The notes under the pieces are model-generated. The model was not told the origin of the DNA and did no database searches. It saw only the letters and a program-made list of their open reading frames with translations. A stretch of DNA of 64,000 nt from 9FT-COMBO-48-23 sp963754385 (GTDB taxonomy: Bacteria > Chloroflexota > Dehalococcoidia > GIF9 > UBA5629): assembly GCA_963754385.1 (NCBI GenBank), contig CAVWGE010000002.1, positions 310,001-374,000 of the forward strand, written 5' to 3'. Within the stretch, counting starts at the first letter, position 1. Each line of letters starts with the position of its first letter. A program made the position numbers and the translations under genes. Positions 50,149 through 58,884 of the stretch are shown one piece after another.

Positions 50149-50742
50149 ATGCTCGTCATTGGTTTAACTGGCAACTTCGGCACCGGCAAGACAACAGTAT
50201 CTCAAATACTGGCTGGGCTTGGTGCCGCCATAATAGATGCCGATAAGTTAGGTCACGAACTTCTCCAACCCGATACCGAGACTTACGGAGAAATAGTGGC
50301 AGCTTTCGGCAAGTCTATACTTAAGCCCAACGGAGAAATAGACCGCAACAAACTAGGCAAACTGGTCTTCGCTGACACCGCAGCATTAAACAAGCTCAAC
50401 CAGATAATTCACCCTCGCATATGCGAGATAGTCAAGCAAAAAATAGAGGAATATCGCCAAGCAGGTATCAGGGTCGTAGTCCTCGAAGCTGCATTACTCA
50501 TCGAAGCCGACGGCTTGAAACACCTCGTAGACCAGGTCTGGGTCACCACAGTACCGGAAGCCACAATATTAAGGCGGCTTAAAAGTGAGAGAGGGCTAAA
50601 GGAGGAACAAGTCCTGGCTCGCCTCCAGGCTCAGATGTCATCGGAGGAAAAGGCGAAGCAGGCTGATGTGGTCATTAACACAGATTGCTCCCTTGATGAG
50701 CTCAGAAAAAGAGTAACTGAGCTATGGCACAACCTACTGTAA
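50149..50742 (+). CDS. coaE: Dephospho-CoA kinase
   Basis: 197 residues. It phosphorylates dephospho-CoA to coenzyme A, the last step of CoA synthesis. P-loop GLTGNFGTGKTTVSQIL, DADKLGHELLQPDTETY, the HPRI motif in IHPRICEIVKQ, and the lid region LRRLKSERGLKEEQVLARLQ followed by the usual ADVVINTDCSLDEL. The start is fixed by the family N-terminus although an R3 repeat replaces the normal ribosome site, which may lower expression or make it depend on the upstream gene. Confidence 0.93.
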   Translation: MLVIGLTGNFGTGKTTVSQILAGLGAAIIDADKLGHELLQPDTETYGEIVAAFGKSILKPNGEIDRNKLGKLVFADTAALNKLNQIIHPRICEIVKQKIEEYRQAGIRVVVLEAALLIEADGLKHLVDQVWVTTVPEATILRRLKSERGLKEEQVLARLQAQMSSEEKAKQADVVINTDCSLDELRKRVTELWHNLL

Positions 50743-50787
50743 GGAAACCCGCTTTCACCAGCCGTCCCCAAATATTTCAGAGCCGGT

Positions 50788-51483
50788 TTATTGGAGTGAC
50801 TGATAGACATCGACGCTGCCGATATCGAACCACAGCTCACTAAAGGTATAAGCATGGACTTCGTCTGTTTCTATCAGGTAAGCGATGAAGTTGCCTAGAT
50901 TATCCTTCTTGCCCCGGGCACAGAATTGAGACAAGAGAGGGAATATCCGAGATGGGAAAATGTAACAGGCGGTAGCGATGAGGCTCGATTTGGGCTGCGC
51001 CGGCTTCTCCGCAAACTCGGTTATCCTATGCCCGTCTAACCGGGCAACACCATACCGGCTGGCTTTACTTTTGTCATTGATATCATAAACAGCTACCAGT
51101 GTGTTTTTGCCATTGTAAGCGTCAATGAACCGGCGCAGGTCTAGCTCGAAGTAATTGTCGCTGGCAATGACCAGTAAATCACCAGTTATGTTCTTGGCTC
51201 TAATCCAGTAATCCAGAGAACCTACGGCACCGAATGCTTGCTCTTCAGTAAAAACCGGCTCCACACACAGGGTCACTGCCCTGCCTATAGCATCCTGCCA
51301 ACGATGAAAATCAGCTTCGAATCTTTTGTTGGTATTAACCAGGATATCTATATCCTGTGGAATCTTGTCCACAATATGGCTTAGTAATGCTTTGCCTTTG
51401 TACTCGAGAAGGCCTTTTGCCTTGGTGGTAGTCAGCGGATAGAGTCTTGTCCCAAAGCCGCTAGCCAGTATCAAACTTTTCAT
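50788..51483 (-). CDS. Sugar-1-phosphate nucleotidyltransferase-like protein
   Basis: 231 residues, one NTP-transferase domain. MKSLILASGFGTRLYPLTTT is the nucleotide-binding loop with the GxGTRLxPLT pattern, followed by KGLLEYKGKALLSHI, LLVIASDNYFEL (metal-binding D) and TEFAEKPAQP. It probably charges a sugar phosphate to an NDP-sugar for glycosylation; which sugar is not evident. The short length (no C-terminal left-handed helix) resembles glucose-1-phosphate thymidylyltransferase or mannose-1-phosphate types. Last gene of a minus-strand run after two glycosyltransferases and plsY, which suggests glycolipid or glycan synthesis. Confidence 0.85.
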   Translation of the reverse strand: MKSLILASGFGTRLYPLTTTKAKGLLEYKGKALLSHIVDKIPQDIDILVNTNKRFEADFHRWQDAIGRAVTLCVEPVFTEEQAFGAVGSLDYWIRAKNITGDLLVIASDNYFELDLRRFIDAYNGKNTLVAVYDINDKSKASRYGVARLDGHRITEFAEKPAQPKSSLIATACYIFPSRIFPLLSQFCARGKKDNLGNFIAYLIETDEVHAYTFSELWFDIGSVDVYQSLQ

Positions 51484-51630
51484 CTCATATCACCAAATTT
51501 CCGAAGGGATGCTATAAGAAAACCGGTTTATAAAGCTAAATAAAAAACCAGCGATATCCAGGCTTATTATTACCTTGTTATCTATCGTTGGCTCAAGCCT
51601 GCTTTGCCAGTGGCAGCGTTTGACTTTGTT

Positions 51631-52773
51631 TCACACCCCACGCTCCCTATACAGCCTATCCTTCCAACGGACACTCTGACCAACTACCAGCCGCCAACCA
51701 GCATAAATAACAGCTAACATTAGGAATGAGAATCCAACCGGGTGCACGAAAGCCGAAATGAACGGCTCCTTGAAGCGATTATCGACTAGCCAGCGCATGA
51801 ATATTATCATAGCCACTTGGAAAACGACGATGTATCTCCAATCGGTTGGAGCCGCCATGGAAAAATAGGCATTCCACAGCCAGTAGAACGGAGCTAAATA
51901 GAAAACGAAGCCGGCTATTAACAGCCCAAATAGTGCTGCCGGGGATATTGCCACTATTGCGTATATTGACCTGACAAGTCCTTCCCACATCTCCCGCACG
52001 CCCTGGTACATGCGCGTTGAAACAACTGATGACAAATCAATTGCGATATGACGACCGCCATGTCGAACTGTTTCAACCCCTAACCAAACATCTTCCAGTA
52101 TTCTGGAGCCTACTGCCTTGTGACCGCCAATTCGCCAGTAGTCCTCCTTAGAGAAGAGAAGGAACTGACCGACAGCCAGCGATGGCTTCGGCTCTTCGGA
52201 GCGCTGAAGCCACCATATCGGCATCCAACTCATGACAACGAAATACAGTACCGGCATTCCTATCTTCTCCGGGATGGATACAGCCATCTGGCGAGGGAAT
52301 CCGGAGAGTAAGGAGGGTTTAAGCTCAAGGGCCAGTGCCAGCGTGCTGCGCAGCATGTGGGAGGCATGTGTAGTATCAGCATCAACAAATAGCAGCCAGG
52401 AACCTCCGGCCTTTTCGGCAAGCTGATAGCAGGCAAACGGTTTACCTGCCCAGCCCTCAAGAAGTGGTTGACCCTTTACCAGTTTTATTCGGTCATCTTT
52501 AGCTGCCATCCGCTCCACAAGCTCAGCCGTGCGGTCTGTGGAGTTATCGTCTAAAACCAGAATCTCGAAGTTCGAGTAATCCTGTTTCTTTAACGACTTT
52601 AAGCAGGTTTCTATATTTTCCTCTTCGTTACGAGCCGGAATAAGCACCGAAACTAGAGGTGCTGGTTCGAGTATCTTGCTGTTACGGTCCGGTTTCCTAA
52701 GTGCTCTCAAATTGAGGATGAGATTAGTCGCAAAGACAACCAGTAAGACAGCAACTATTATCTGATACAGCAT
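51631..52773 (-). CDS. Membrane glycosyltransferase, family 2 (copy 2)
   Basis: 380 residues. An N-terminal membrane helix (LYQIIVAVLLVVFATNLILN), a GT-A domain with PLVSVLIPARNEEENIETCL, LVLDDNSTDRTAEL and DxD-type SWLLFVDADTTHA, and the W-containing LAVGQFLLFSKEDYWRIGGH, then C-terminal membrane helices (ALFGLLIAGFVFYLAPFYWL and others). This layout occurs in polyprenyl- or lipid-linked sugar transferases, including hopanoid-associated types. Tandem paralogue of the next gene; the first ~125 bases of the two are almost identical. Confidence 0.85.
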   Translation of the reverse strand: MLYQIIVAVLLVVFATNLILNLRALRKPDRNSKILEPAPLVSVLIPARNEEENIETCLKSLKKQDYSNFEILVLDDNSTDRTAELVERMAAKDDRIKLVKGQPLLEGWAGKPFACYQLAEKAGGSWLLFVDADTTHASHMLRSTLALALELKPSLLSGFPRQMAVSIPEKIGMPVLYFVVMSWMPIWWLQRSEEPKPSLAVGQFLLFSKEDYWRIGGHKAVGSRILEDVWLGVETVRHGGRHIAIDLSSVVSTRMYQGVREMWEGLVRSIYAIVAISPAALFGLLIAGFVFYLAPFYWLWNAYFSMAAPTDWRYIVVFQVAMIIFMRWLVDNRFKEPFISAFVHPVGFSFLMLAVIYAGWRLVVGQSVRWKDRLYRERGV

Positions 52774-52856
52774 TCTCTCAATCCTGCTAGTGCCGGCTTA
52801 AGTACGATGTTTCCTGTAAGCTGAGTTTAAATGGTTAGCAGGGTTTGCCTTGATTT

Positions 52857-54005
52857 TTACTTCACGCCTGACGTCTCGCCGTACAGTCGTTCCTTCCAGC
52901 GGACACCTAGACCAACTACTTCCCGCCAGCCGCCATAAAGACCAGCCGCAAAAAGGAAGGAAAAAGCGAGCGGATGTAAGAAAGTCGAAAGAAGTGACTG
53001 CCTGAAATGATGGTCCACCAGCCAGCGTATAAATATAATCATGGCTACTTGGAAAGTAACAATGAATCGCCAATCGGTTGGAGCCGCCGCTGATAAATAG
53101 CCATTCCACAGCCAGTAGAACGGGGCCAGATAGAAAACAAAAGCAGCAGCTAACAGTCCAACCAGCGCTACCGGGGATAATGCTGCCACTGAATATATCC
53201 ACTTGACAAACCCCTCCCAAATCGTCCCCACTTCCCGGTACATACGGCAATAGAACACTGTCGATAAATCGATAGCGACATGCCGACCGCCATGTCGAAC
53301 TGTCTCAAGTCCCAACCACACATCCTCCAGTATTTTATCTTTCACCACCATATGCCCACCGATACGCCAGTATTCTTCTCTGGGAAAGAGAATAAATTGA
53401 CCAATAGTCAAAGATGGTCTACGCCCTATGGAGTGATGCAGCCACCACAATGGCATCCAGCTCATGATAACAAAGTACATTAACGGCATAGCTATCTTCT
53501 CAGGGAAAGATTCGGCCATTTGTCGGGGAAATCCAGAAAGCATTGAAAGCTTAAGCTCAATAGCCAGTGCCAGTGTGCTGCGCAGCATATGGGGGGCATG
53601 TGTGGTATCAGCATCAATAAACAGCAGCCAGGAACCTCTAGCCTGCTCAGCAAGCTGGTAGCAGGCAAACGGTTTACCTGCCCAGCCCTCGGGAAGCGGC
53701 TCACCCTGTATCAGTTGGATGCGGTCATCAGTAGCCGCCATCGCGCTCACAAGCTCAGCCGTGCGGTCTGTAGAGTTATCGTCTAAAACCAGAATCTCAA
53801 AGTTCGAGTAATCCTGTTTCTGCAATGACTTTAAGCAGGTTTCTATATTTTCCTCTTCGTTACGAGCCGGAATAAGCACCGAAACTAGAGGTGCTGGTTC
53901 GGGTATCTTGCTGTTACGGTCCGGTTTCCTAAGTGCTCTCAAATTGAGGATGAGATTAGTCGCAAAGACAACCAGCAAGACAGCAACTATCGACTGATAA
54001 ATCAT
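52857..54005 (-). CDS. Membrane glycosyltransferase, family 2 (copy 1)
   Basis: 382 residues, same architecture as 51631-52773: membrane helix, GT-A domain (PLVSVLIPARNEEENIETCL, LVLDDNSTDRTAELV, SWLLFIDADTTHA), then TIGQFILFPREEYWRIGGHM and C-terminal helices. The two proteins share most residues in the first 120 positions and then drift apart, as expected for a tandem duplication with different acceptors, or with gene conversion kept in the 5' part. It follows plsY by 13 bp. Confidence 0.85.
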   Translation of the reverse strand: MIYQSIVAVLLVVFATNLILNLRALRKPDRNSKIPEPAPLVSVLIPARNEEENIETCLKSLQKQDYSNFEILVLDDNSTDRTAELVSAMAATDDRIQLIQGEPLPEGWAGKPFACYQLAEQARGSWLLFIDADTTHAPHMLRSTLALAIELKLSMLSGFPRQMAESFPEKIAMPLMYFVIMSWMPLWWLHHSIGRRPSLTIGQFILFPREEYWRIGGHMVVKDKILEDVWLGLETVRHGGRHVAIDLSTVFYCRMYREVGTIWEGFVKWIYSVAALSPVALVGLLAAAFVFYLAPFYWLWNGYLSAAAPTDWRFIVTFQVAMIIFIRWLVDHHFRQSLLSTFLHPLAFSFLFAAGLYGGWREVVGLGVRWKERLYGETSGVK

Positions 54006-54018
54006 TCTCTCAATCCTG

Positions 54019-54669
54019 CTATCGATGGCCTACGTTTGCCGTTTTTCTAGCTTGAATCCAGCTAATAAGTCTCCCCTTAAATCTTGGCTTACTTTTCAGG
54101 TCATCAAAGTGTGTCGCCGCCAGTATTGCTATCACACACAGCATGAATAGCGGTTCTAATGATAATCCTTTAGCAACCACCAAGTAAATCAATGTGGCTG
54201 TTGTGGCGAACATCACCCGCCAGGCATCACCATGCCAGCCATCGCCACCTATCAACAGAAAACCTAAGACCATGAAGATAACAACTGAGATAAATATCTC
54301 ATGTTGCGGCAGCGCTAGCAGGACACCCCCCATCACTGCCAGGGCCTTGCCTCCATTGAACCGAAGTATCGGAGTGAAAGCGTGCCCCAAAATAGCGCTC
54401 AGCCCCACCGCCATCACCACCGCATCAGGCAGTCCAAAGTAGTAATGCGCCAGAGCTACAAAAGGAACACCTTTTCCTATATCCAGTATCAGGGCAAGAG
54501 CGAATGCCCCACGGCCCCCGGCTCGAAGTACATTAAATGCCCCCGGATTGCCGTCTCCATAATCCCTTATGTCTTTATCTAGCAGCCACTTTCCAATCCA
54601 CAACGAGAACGGACAAGCACCCAGCCCAAAAGCTGCCAAAATAAGCAATACAGAATAAATTATCTCCAC
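54019..54669 (-). CDS. plsY: Glycerol-3-phosphate acyltransferase PlsY
   Basis: 216 residues, an integral membrane enzyme that acylates glycerol-3-phosphate with acyl-phosphate in phospholipid synthesis. The family motifs are visible in slightly changed form: DIRDYGDGNPGAFNVLRAGG, ILDIGKGVPFVAL, GHAFTPILRFNGGKALAVMG and a late helix set. About five membrane helices. First gene of the operon with its own promoter, upstream of two glycosyltransferases, so it probably serves glycolipid formation as well as membrane supply (inference). Confidence 0.85.
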   Translation of the reverse strand: MEIIYSVLLILAAFGLGACPFSLWIGKWLLDKDIRDYGDGNPGAFNVLRAGGRGAFALALILDIGKGVPFVALAHYYFGLPDAVVMAVGLSAILGHAFTPILRFNGGKALAVMGGVLLALPQHEIFISVVIFMVLGFLLIGGDGWHGDAWRVMFATTATLIYLVVAKGLSLEPLFMLCVIAILAATHFDDLKSKPRFKGRLISWIQARKTANVGHR

Positions 54670-54723
54670 TATGCCATTGCCTCCCAGCTAGATAGCCTCG
54701 CTCTACCTCGTATTGCAAGGCAT

Positions 54724-54752
54724 AGCATAACCCATAGCCCCTTGTCTGTCAA
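54724..54752 (-). promoter_or_regulatory. Promoter of the plsY-glycosyltransferase operon
   Basis: Minus strand: TTGACA (54747-54752), 17-bp spacer, TATGCT (54724-54729); start codon at 54669. Confidence 0.7.
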
Positions 54753-54889
54753 TAGGTCGCTTCCACCGCTGTGACTGCAGTTAAACCTCCGATGCTGTGG
54801 ATACTATCACACAGGCAGTGCTTTTTGCCCTTGCGAGGGAAGGTGGAGCTATCTCGTCACATACCCACTTCGCTTTTTGTGTCTAGCCT

Positions 54890-54958
54890 GAAGTAGCTGC
54901 GAGACTTTAGCCTCGCCCAATTCTACTCAAAGTGACCTTAAAAAGGTCGCAGCTACAA
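54890..54958. repeat. Diverged R2 repeat
   Basis: GTAGCTGCGAGACTTTAGCC ... GACCTTAAAAAGGTCGCAGC TACA. The rest of the 54670-54970 gap holds only the promoter above; no gene is seen. Confidence 0.7.
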
Positions 54959-54970
54959 GATAATCGCAAT

Positions 54971-55225
54971 CTATGTCTTTGCTACCGCCTCAAGCCGTTT
55001 TTCATTGCGTATAACTATGGTAGGATTGAGATTGGCTTTAGGGATTGGCATTCCCCTTTCTTTGAGAAAAGCAATGTGCTCTTCTATCCCCCACTTGGCC
55101 TTATATAGGCAATCCTCTATAGAATGCCCAACTCCGGTAAAGCCTCCCAAATCAGGGGAATAAAAGCCGAAAAAGGTGGGGTCTTCTGTTGCTTCAATAA
55201 CTAAAGAGTACCTGAGTTCTATCAT
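54971..55225 (-). CDS. hicB: HicB-type antitoxin
   Basis: 84 residues. A partial RNase-H-like HicB domain (YSLVIEATEDPTFFGFYSPD, GFTGVGHSIEDCLYKAKWGI EEHIAFLKERG) without a C-terminal DNA-binding helix-turn-helix, the short class of the family. It should bind and neutralise a HicA mRNA interferase. It lies one base after the hicA remnant, in the usual toxin-first order. The antitoxin frame is intact while the toxin is not. Confidence 0.85.
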   Translation of the reverse strand: MIELRYSLVIEATEDPTFFGFYSPDLGGFTGVGHSIEDCLYKAKWGIEEHIAFLKERGMPIPKANLNPTIVIRNEKRLEAVAKT

Positions 55226-55226
55226 A

Positions 55227-55424
55227 CTATTTTTTGCCCTCTTTGAGACCAGCGGCCTTTAAGATAGCCTTACAAGTGCCTGCCGGAATTTCTTTCGAAC
55301 CATGATAATCAATTCTGATGAGTTTATCCACTCCTGGTTTGGCATAATACCTGATGGAACCTTTCTCCTTTACGAGTTAGAACCCATTCCGTTCCAAAAG
55401 CCTCACCAGCTCGCTGAACTTCAT
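55227..55424 (-). pseudogene. hicA: HicA toxin with a nonsense codon and no catalytic histidine
   Basis: Read from ATG 55424: MKFSELVRLLERNGF, then TAA (55377-55379), then LVKEKGSIRYYAKPG, KLIRIDYHGSKEIPAGTC, KAILKAAGLKEGKK. This is a complete HicA fold broken by one stop codon; AAA to TAA would explain it. In addition, the GSH motif with the catalytic histidine is GSI here. The mRNA-cleaving toxin is therefore probably dead twice over, although the antitoxin is kept. Confidence 0.75.
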
Positions 55425-55487
55425 AGTAAATGCCTATTGGCCCAGCGTTATTATCCAGAATCTTTCTTCACCACTGCACAAACATGG

Positions 55488-55584
55488 GGATGTATGTTAC
55501 CCATAATAAAAATCATAGGTCTAAAGTGACTGCTAATCTTCCAGTCTAACATTAATACTGGACCTATTTTTGGGGGCAGGTCAG
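55488..55584 (-). mobile_element. Insertion-sequence end (copy B), inverted copy of 39704-39806
   Basis: Plus strand: GGATGTATGTTACCCATAAT through AAAGTGACTGCTAATCTTCC, ATTAATACTGGACC and GGGGGCAGGTCAG. It matches the reverse complement of copy A over ~97 bp with few differences. It lies between the hicBA remnant and the AT-rich block. No transposase remains. Confidence 0.65.
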
Positions 55585-55714
55585 AACGGCGGGTTAACCT
55601 CCTAATTTTTTATTTGTCTTATTAGATAGAAGCTATCTCACGATTAATCTGGGTGATTAATAACTTTCAGTTATAAGCGATTAATATAAATAAATTTCTG
55701 GCCTGCAATTTTCT

Positions 55715-56467
55715 TTATTTACCTTTGTATCTCAAAGCCCGAGAAATTTTCAATCCATATTCCTTTACTACGGGTGATAACTCAATCATACGCTTCCTGC
55801 TTATCCTGACTGAAGCTCCGGCAAAGGAAATCGCAGCTATAACATCGCCACTATCAATTCTGATAGGTACAGCAACACTCCGTACACCTATTGCGAACTC
55901 TTCATCATCAAAAGCAATACCATTCTCCTTAATTGTTGTGAGCTCGTTCCTTAACTGGTTTAGATTTGTTATTGTATTAGGCGTGAAGGCGACAAGGCTT
56001 AAGTTATCTAGAATTGCTTCCACCGTTTCATTTCTGGCATAGGCCAGTAAAATTTTCCCGTTTGACGTGCAATGCAATGGTATACTATTACCCACGCAGA
56101 GCTGTAGAGTCAAAATTTGTTCGGAAGGACAAGTAACAAGATTAAAGCCTTTGTTGCCCTCAAGAATAGTTATTACCGAAGTCTCAGAAACCTCACTACT
56201 CAGTTCTTTTAAATACGGTAAAGCTATATCCTTAAGATTTGAATAGATACTTCTAATATTATTAAACGGCAACAATTTAAAACCAATAGAATATTTTCCA
56301 CGCTTGCGCTGCTGATACAGGTAACCTCTCTTGACAAGAACCGAACAAATTCGGTGAGCAGTGGTGACATTTAATCGAGTCAAATTGGCCACTTCCATAA
56401 GTCCATACTCGTTTTTATGATTGAGGAAGCATTCTAAGACTTCAATTGCTTTTTCGATTGTTTGCAT
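55715..56467 (-). CDS. IclR-family transcriptional regulator
   Basis: 250 residues. N-terminal winged helix (about 1-65: MQTIEKAIEVLECFLNHKNE, LTRLNVTTAHRICSVLVKRG) and C-terminal effector domain (SLQEIALPYL-like stretch KDIALPYLKELSSEVSETS, HCTSNGKILLAYA, NGIAFDDEEFAIGVRSVAVP, AAISFAGASVRIS). IclR proteins control catabolic operons in response to small acids or aromatics. It is transcribed away from the ketone-carboxylase-like operon, with a palindrome between them, and probably regulates it. Confidence 0.9.
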   Translation of the reverse strand: MQTIEKAIEVLECFLNHKNEYGLMEVANLTRLNVTTAHRICSVLVKRGYLYQQRKRGKYSIGFKLLPFNNIRSIYSNLKDIALPYLKELSSEVSETSVITILEGNKGFNLVTCPSEQILTLQLCVGNSIPLHCTSNGKILLAYARNETVEAILDNLSLVAFTPNTITNLNQLRNELTTIKENGIAFDDEEFAIGVRSVAVPIRIDSGDVIAAISFAGASVRISRKRMIELSPVVKEYGLKISRALRYKGK

Positions 56468-56558
56468 AGTTAATAGTCTCCATCAAATAATCAATTCTGA
56501 AAATGTAAAAATAGAAATATTGCTAGCCCTAAAAATAGTATACCACATGATTCCTTAT

Positions 56559-56577
56559 TATTTCAATATATGAAATA
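56559..56577. promoter_or_regulatory. Candidate operator between the IclR gene and the carboxylase operon
   Basis: TATTTCA-atata-TGAAATA: two perfect 7-bp arms around 5 bp, size and position suiting a dimeric IclR site. Confidence 0.5.
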
Positions 56578-56621
56578 TGATACGATAATTCACTTTTTTC
56601 ATACTTTTATGCACCGTCCTA

Positions 56622-56650
56622 TTGACATGGCTTTCTTATATTGATAATAT
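56622..56650 (+). promoter_or_regulatory. Promoter of the carboxylase-like operon
   Basis: TTGACA (56622-56627), 17-bp spacer, TAATAT (56645-56650); start codon at 56739 after AAGGGGGAAAAC. Confidence 0.8.
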
Positions 56651-56738
56651 TCTTAGGCAACCTTTCGCCTTCAGAAAATTATGCAGTTTTTTTATTAATT
56701 AGCAAATAGCTAAATTTAACAAGGGGGAAAACAATATT

Positions 56739-58838
56739 ATGGGATTTTTAATAGGTGTTGATACTGGAGGTACATTTACAGACTGTGTAGTAGTTGATGA
56801 GGCCGGCAAAATGACTATTGCGAAGGCACCTACAACTCCCGAGGACTTTTCCCGAGGTGTTATCGCTAGTATAGAGAACGCAGCAATAAGTCTTCGTATT
56901 AGTTTAAATGATCTATTGAAAAATACAGCTGCCTTGTTGCATGGTACCACGATTGCAACAAATATAGTAATTTCAGGTAACGGTGCAAAAACCGGCTTGC
57001 TAACCACAAAGGGGCATCGCGATGCAATTTTCATAATGAGGGTAGCAGGACGAACAGCGGGATTGACTATGGAAAAGCTGCAAGACTTTGCAACAACACA
57101 TAAACCTAAACCACTGGTACCCAAAATGATGACTGAGGAAATTCATGAAAGGGTGGACTATAAAGGCAAAATAATCGTGCCACTTAATCTAGAAAAAACC
57201 GAGGAGTCAATAAAAAGATTAATAAACAAAGATGTAGAGTCGCTGGCTGTTAGTTTATTATGGTCCTTCAAGAATCCTAACCATGAATTGAAAATTAGGG
57301 AAATGATAAATAGGATTGTACCTGATATACCTGTATCCATTTCGAGCGAGATAGCACCGCGACTAGGGGAATACGAAAGGACAATGACCACTGTGATGAA
57401 TGCATATACATTACCTGCTATGGGTCGCTACATCAGATCGTTAAATAAGCTATTAACTTCCAAGGGGCTCAAAGCACCACTACTTATTCTGCAAGCATCG
57501 GGTGGAGCCATGGCGGCCGAGCGAGCAGAACAAATACCAGTAGTCACGATGAATTCTGGACCCTCTGCTGGTGTGTTGGGTTGCTCATACTTGGGAGAGT
57601 TGATAGGGCATAAGAATATTATTTGCACTGATGTGGGAGGCACTTCATTTGATGTTGGCTTGGTTGTCGACGGAGCGCCGGTTATCTCTCCTTTTAGCCT
57701 AGCCAATCAACAAGCTATGTATATCCCACGAGTAGTAACTGAATCTATAGGAAGTGGAGGAGGTACCATTGCACATATTGAAGCAAAAAACTTGAGGTTG
57801 AAGGTGGGTCCGCAAAGTGCTGGAGCACTTCCGGGTCCTGCTTGCTACGATTCTGGGGGTACTGAACCTACTATAACAGATGCTGACCTAATTCTCGGAT
57901 ATATTAACCCCGATTACTTCTTAGGCGGTGAAATAAAGCTAAATAAAAGCAAAGCCGAGTCTATAATAAAAAGGAAAATTGCAGATCCTCTTGGCATGAC
58001 TGTGGAAGAAGCAGCTGCGTCAATAGTCGAGATTGTGGATAATCAAATGGCTGACTTGGTTAGAAAAATCACTGTCGAAACAGGCTATGATCCACGTGAT
58101 TTTGTACTTTATGCATATGGTGGCGCTGGTCCAACGCATGTGGGTGGATATGCGAGGGATTTGGGGGTACGTCAGATCGTATGTCCTCTGGGTATAAGTG
58201 CTGGCGTGTTTTCTGCATTTGGTATCTCTGTAAGCGATATTAAGCACGTTTATCAGCTGTCATATCCAATGCTAGAGCCATTTGATCTAGCAGCTATTCA
58301 GGCAGCTTACAAAGATATGGAGGGCCAGGCAAAGGCAGAACTAACAAAGGAAGGAATAAAAGAGCAAGCCATTTCGATGACTAGGTTCGCAGAGCTAAGA
58401 TATAAGGGCCAAATAAATGAAGTTAGCACAAAGGTGCCGAAAGGAAATATTGATCAGAACTGGGCAAACGACATGATCGAAAATTTCGAAAGAACCTATG
58501 AAGCACTATATGGTAAAGGCAGTGGTTTTAGACAAGGTGGGATAGAAGTAGTGGCCTTCCGTGTTGAGGCTGTTGGTAAGCGTAAAAAACCTCAACTAGC
58601 CAAACAAGTTGAGGTTAGCCTTACTGCCTCACCTCCTCTTAAGGCAAAGCGCAATTGTTACTGGCGTGAATTTGGGAAATTTGTTGAATCACCAATATAC
58701 GACGGAATAAAAATAGTGCGCGGTAATCTGATAAATGGTCCGGCTATTATTGAGTTGCCTACTACTACTGTAGTAGTTCATCCAAAGCAGCGGTTGGAGG
58801 TTGATGAATACGGAAATCTGTTAATTTCATTAATGTAA
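56739..58838 (+). CDS. Hydantoinase A/acetone-carboxylase beta-type subunit
   Basis: 699 residues. Actin-like ATPase fold of the hydantoinase/oxoprolinase A family: phosphate-1 loop GVDTGGTFTDCVVVDE, LLHGTTIATNIVI, VTMNSGPSAGVLGC, CTDVGGTSFDVGLV (phosphate 2) and AYGGAGPTHVGGYARDLG (adenosine loop). In acetone and acetophenone carboxylases this subunit uses ATP to activate the ketone and/or bicarbonate; in 5-oxoprolinases it phosphorylates a lactam. The presence of an AcxC-like third subunit, a CoA ligase and a thiolase downstream argues for ketone carboxylation here (inference). First gene of the operon. Confidence 0.85.
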   Translation: MGFLIGVDTGGTFTDCVVVDEAGKMTIAKAPTTPEDFSRGVIASIENAAISLRISLNDLLKNTAALLHGTTIATNIVISGNGAKTGLLTTKGHRDAIFIMRVAGRTAGLTMEKLQDFATTHKPKPLVPKMMTEEIHERVDYKGKIIVPLNLEKTEESIKRLINKDVESLAVSLLWSFKNPNHELKIREMINRIVPDIPVSISSEIAPRLGEYERTMTTVMNAYTLPAMGRYIRSLNKLLTSKGLKAPLLILQASGGAMAAERAEQIPVVTMNSGPSAGVLGCSYLGELIGHKNIICTDVGGTSFDVGLVVDGAPVISPFSLANQQAMYIPRVVTESIGSGGGTIAHIEAKNLRLKVGPQSAGALPGPACYDSGGTEPTITDADLILGYINPDYFLGGEIKLNKSKAESIIKRKIADPLGMTVEEAAASIVEIVDNQMADLVRKITVETGYDPRDFVLYAYGGAGPTHVGGYARDLGVRQIVCPLGISAGVFSAFGISVSDIKHVYQLSYPMLEPFDLAAIQAAYKDMEGQAKAELTKEGIKEQAISMTRFAELRYKGQINEVSTKVPKGNIDQNWANDMIENFERTYEALYGKGSGFRQGGIEVVAFRVEAVGKRKKPQLAKQVEVSLTASPPLKAKRNCYWREFGKFVESPIYDGIKIVRGNLINGPAIIELPTTTVVVHPKQRLEVDEYGNLLISLM

Positions 58839-58884
58839 ATTTTCAGATTTGAGATTATTGTTTTATTACAGGAGGTGAATGATA

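Noticed and set aside
55302..55529. Plus-strand ORF of 75 residues at the hic locus
   Set aside because: It is antisense to the hicA remnant and ends in IS-end sequence; no start signal supports it.
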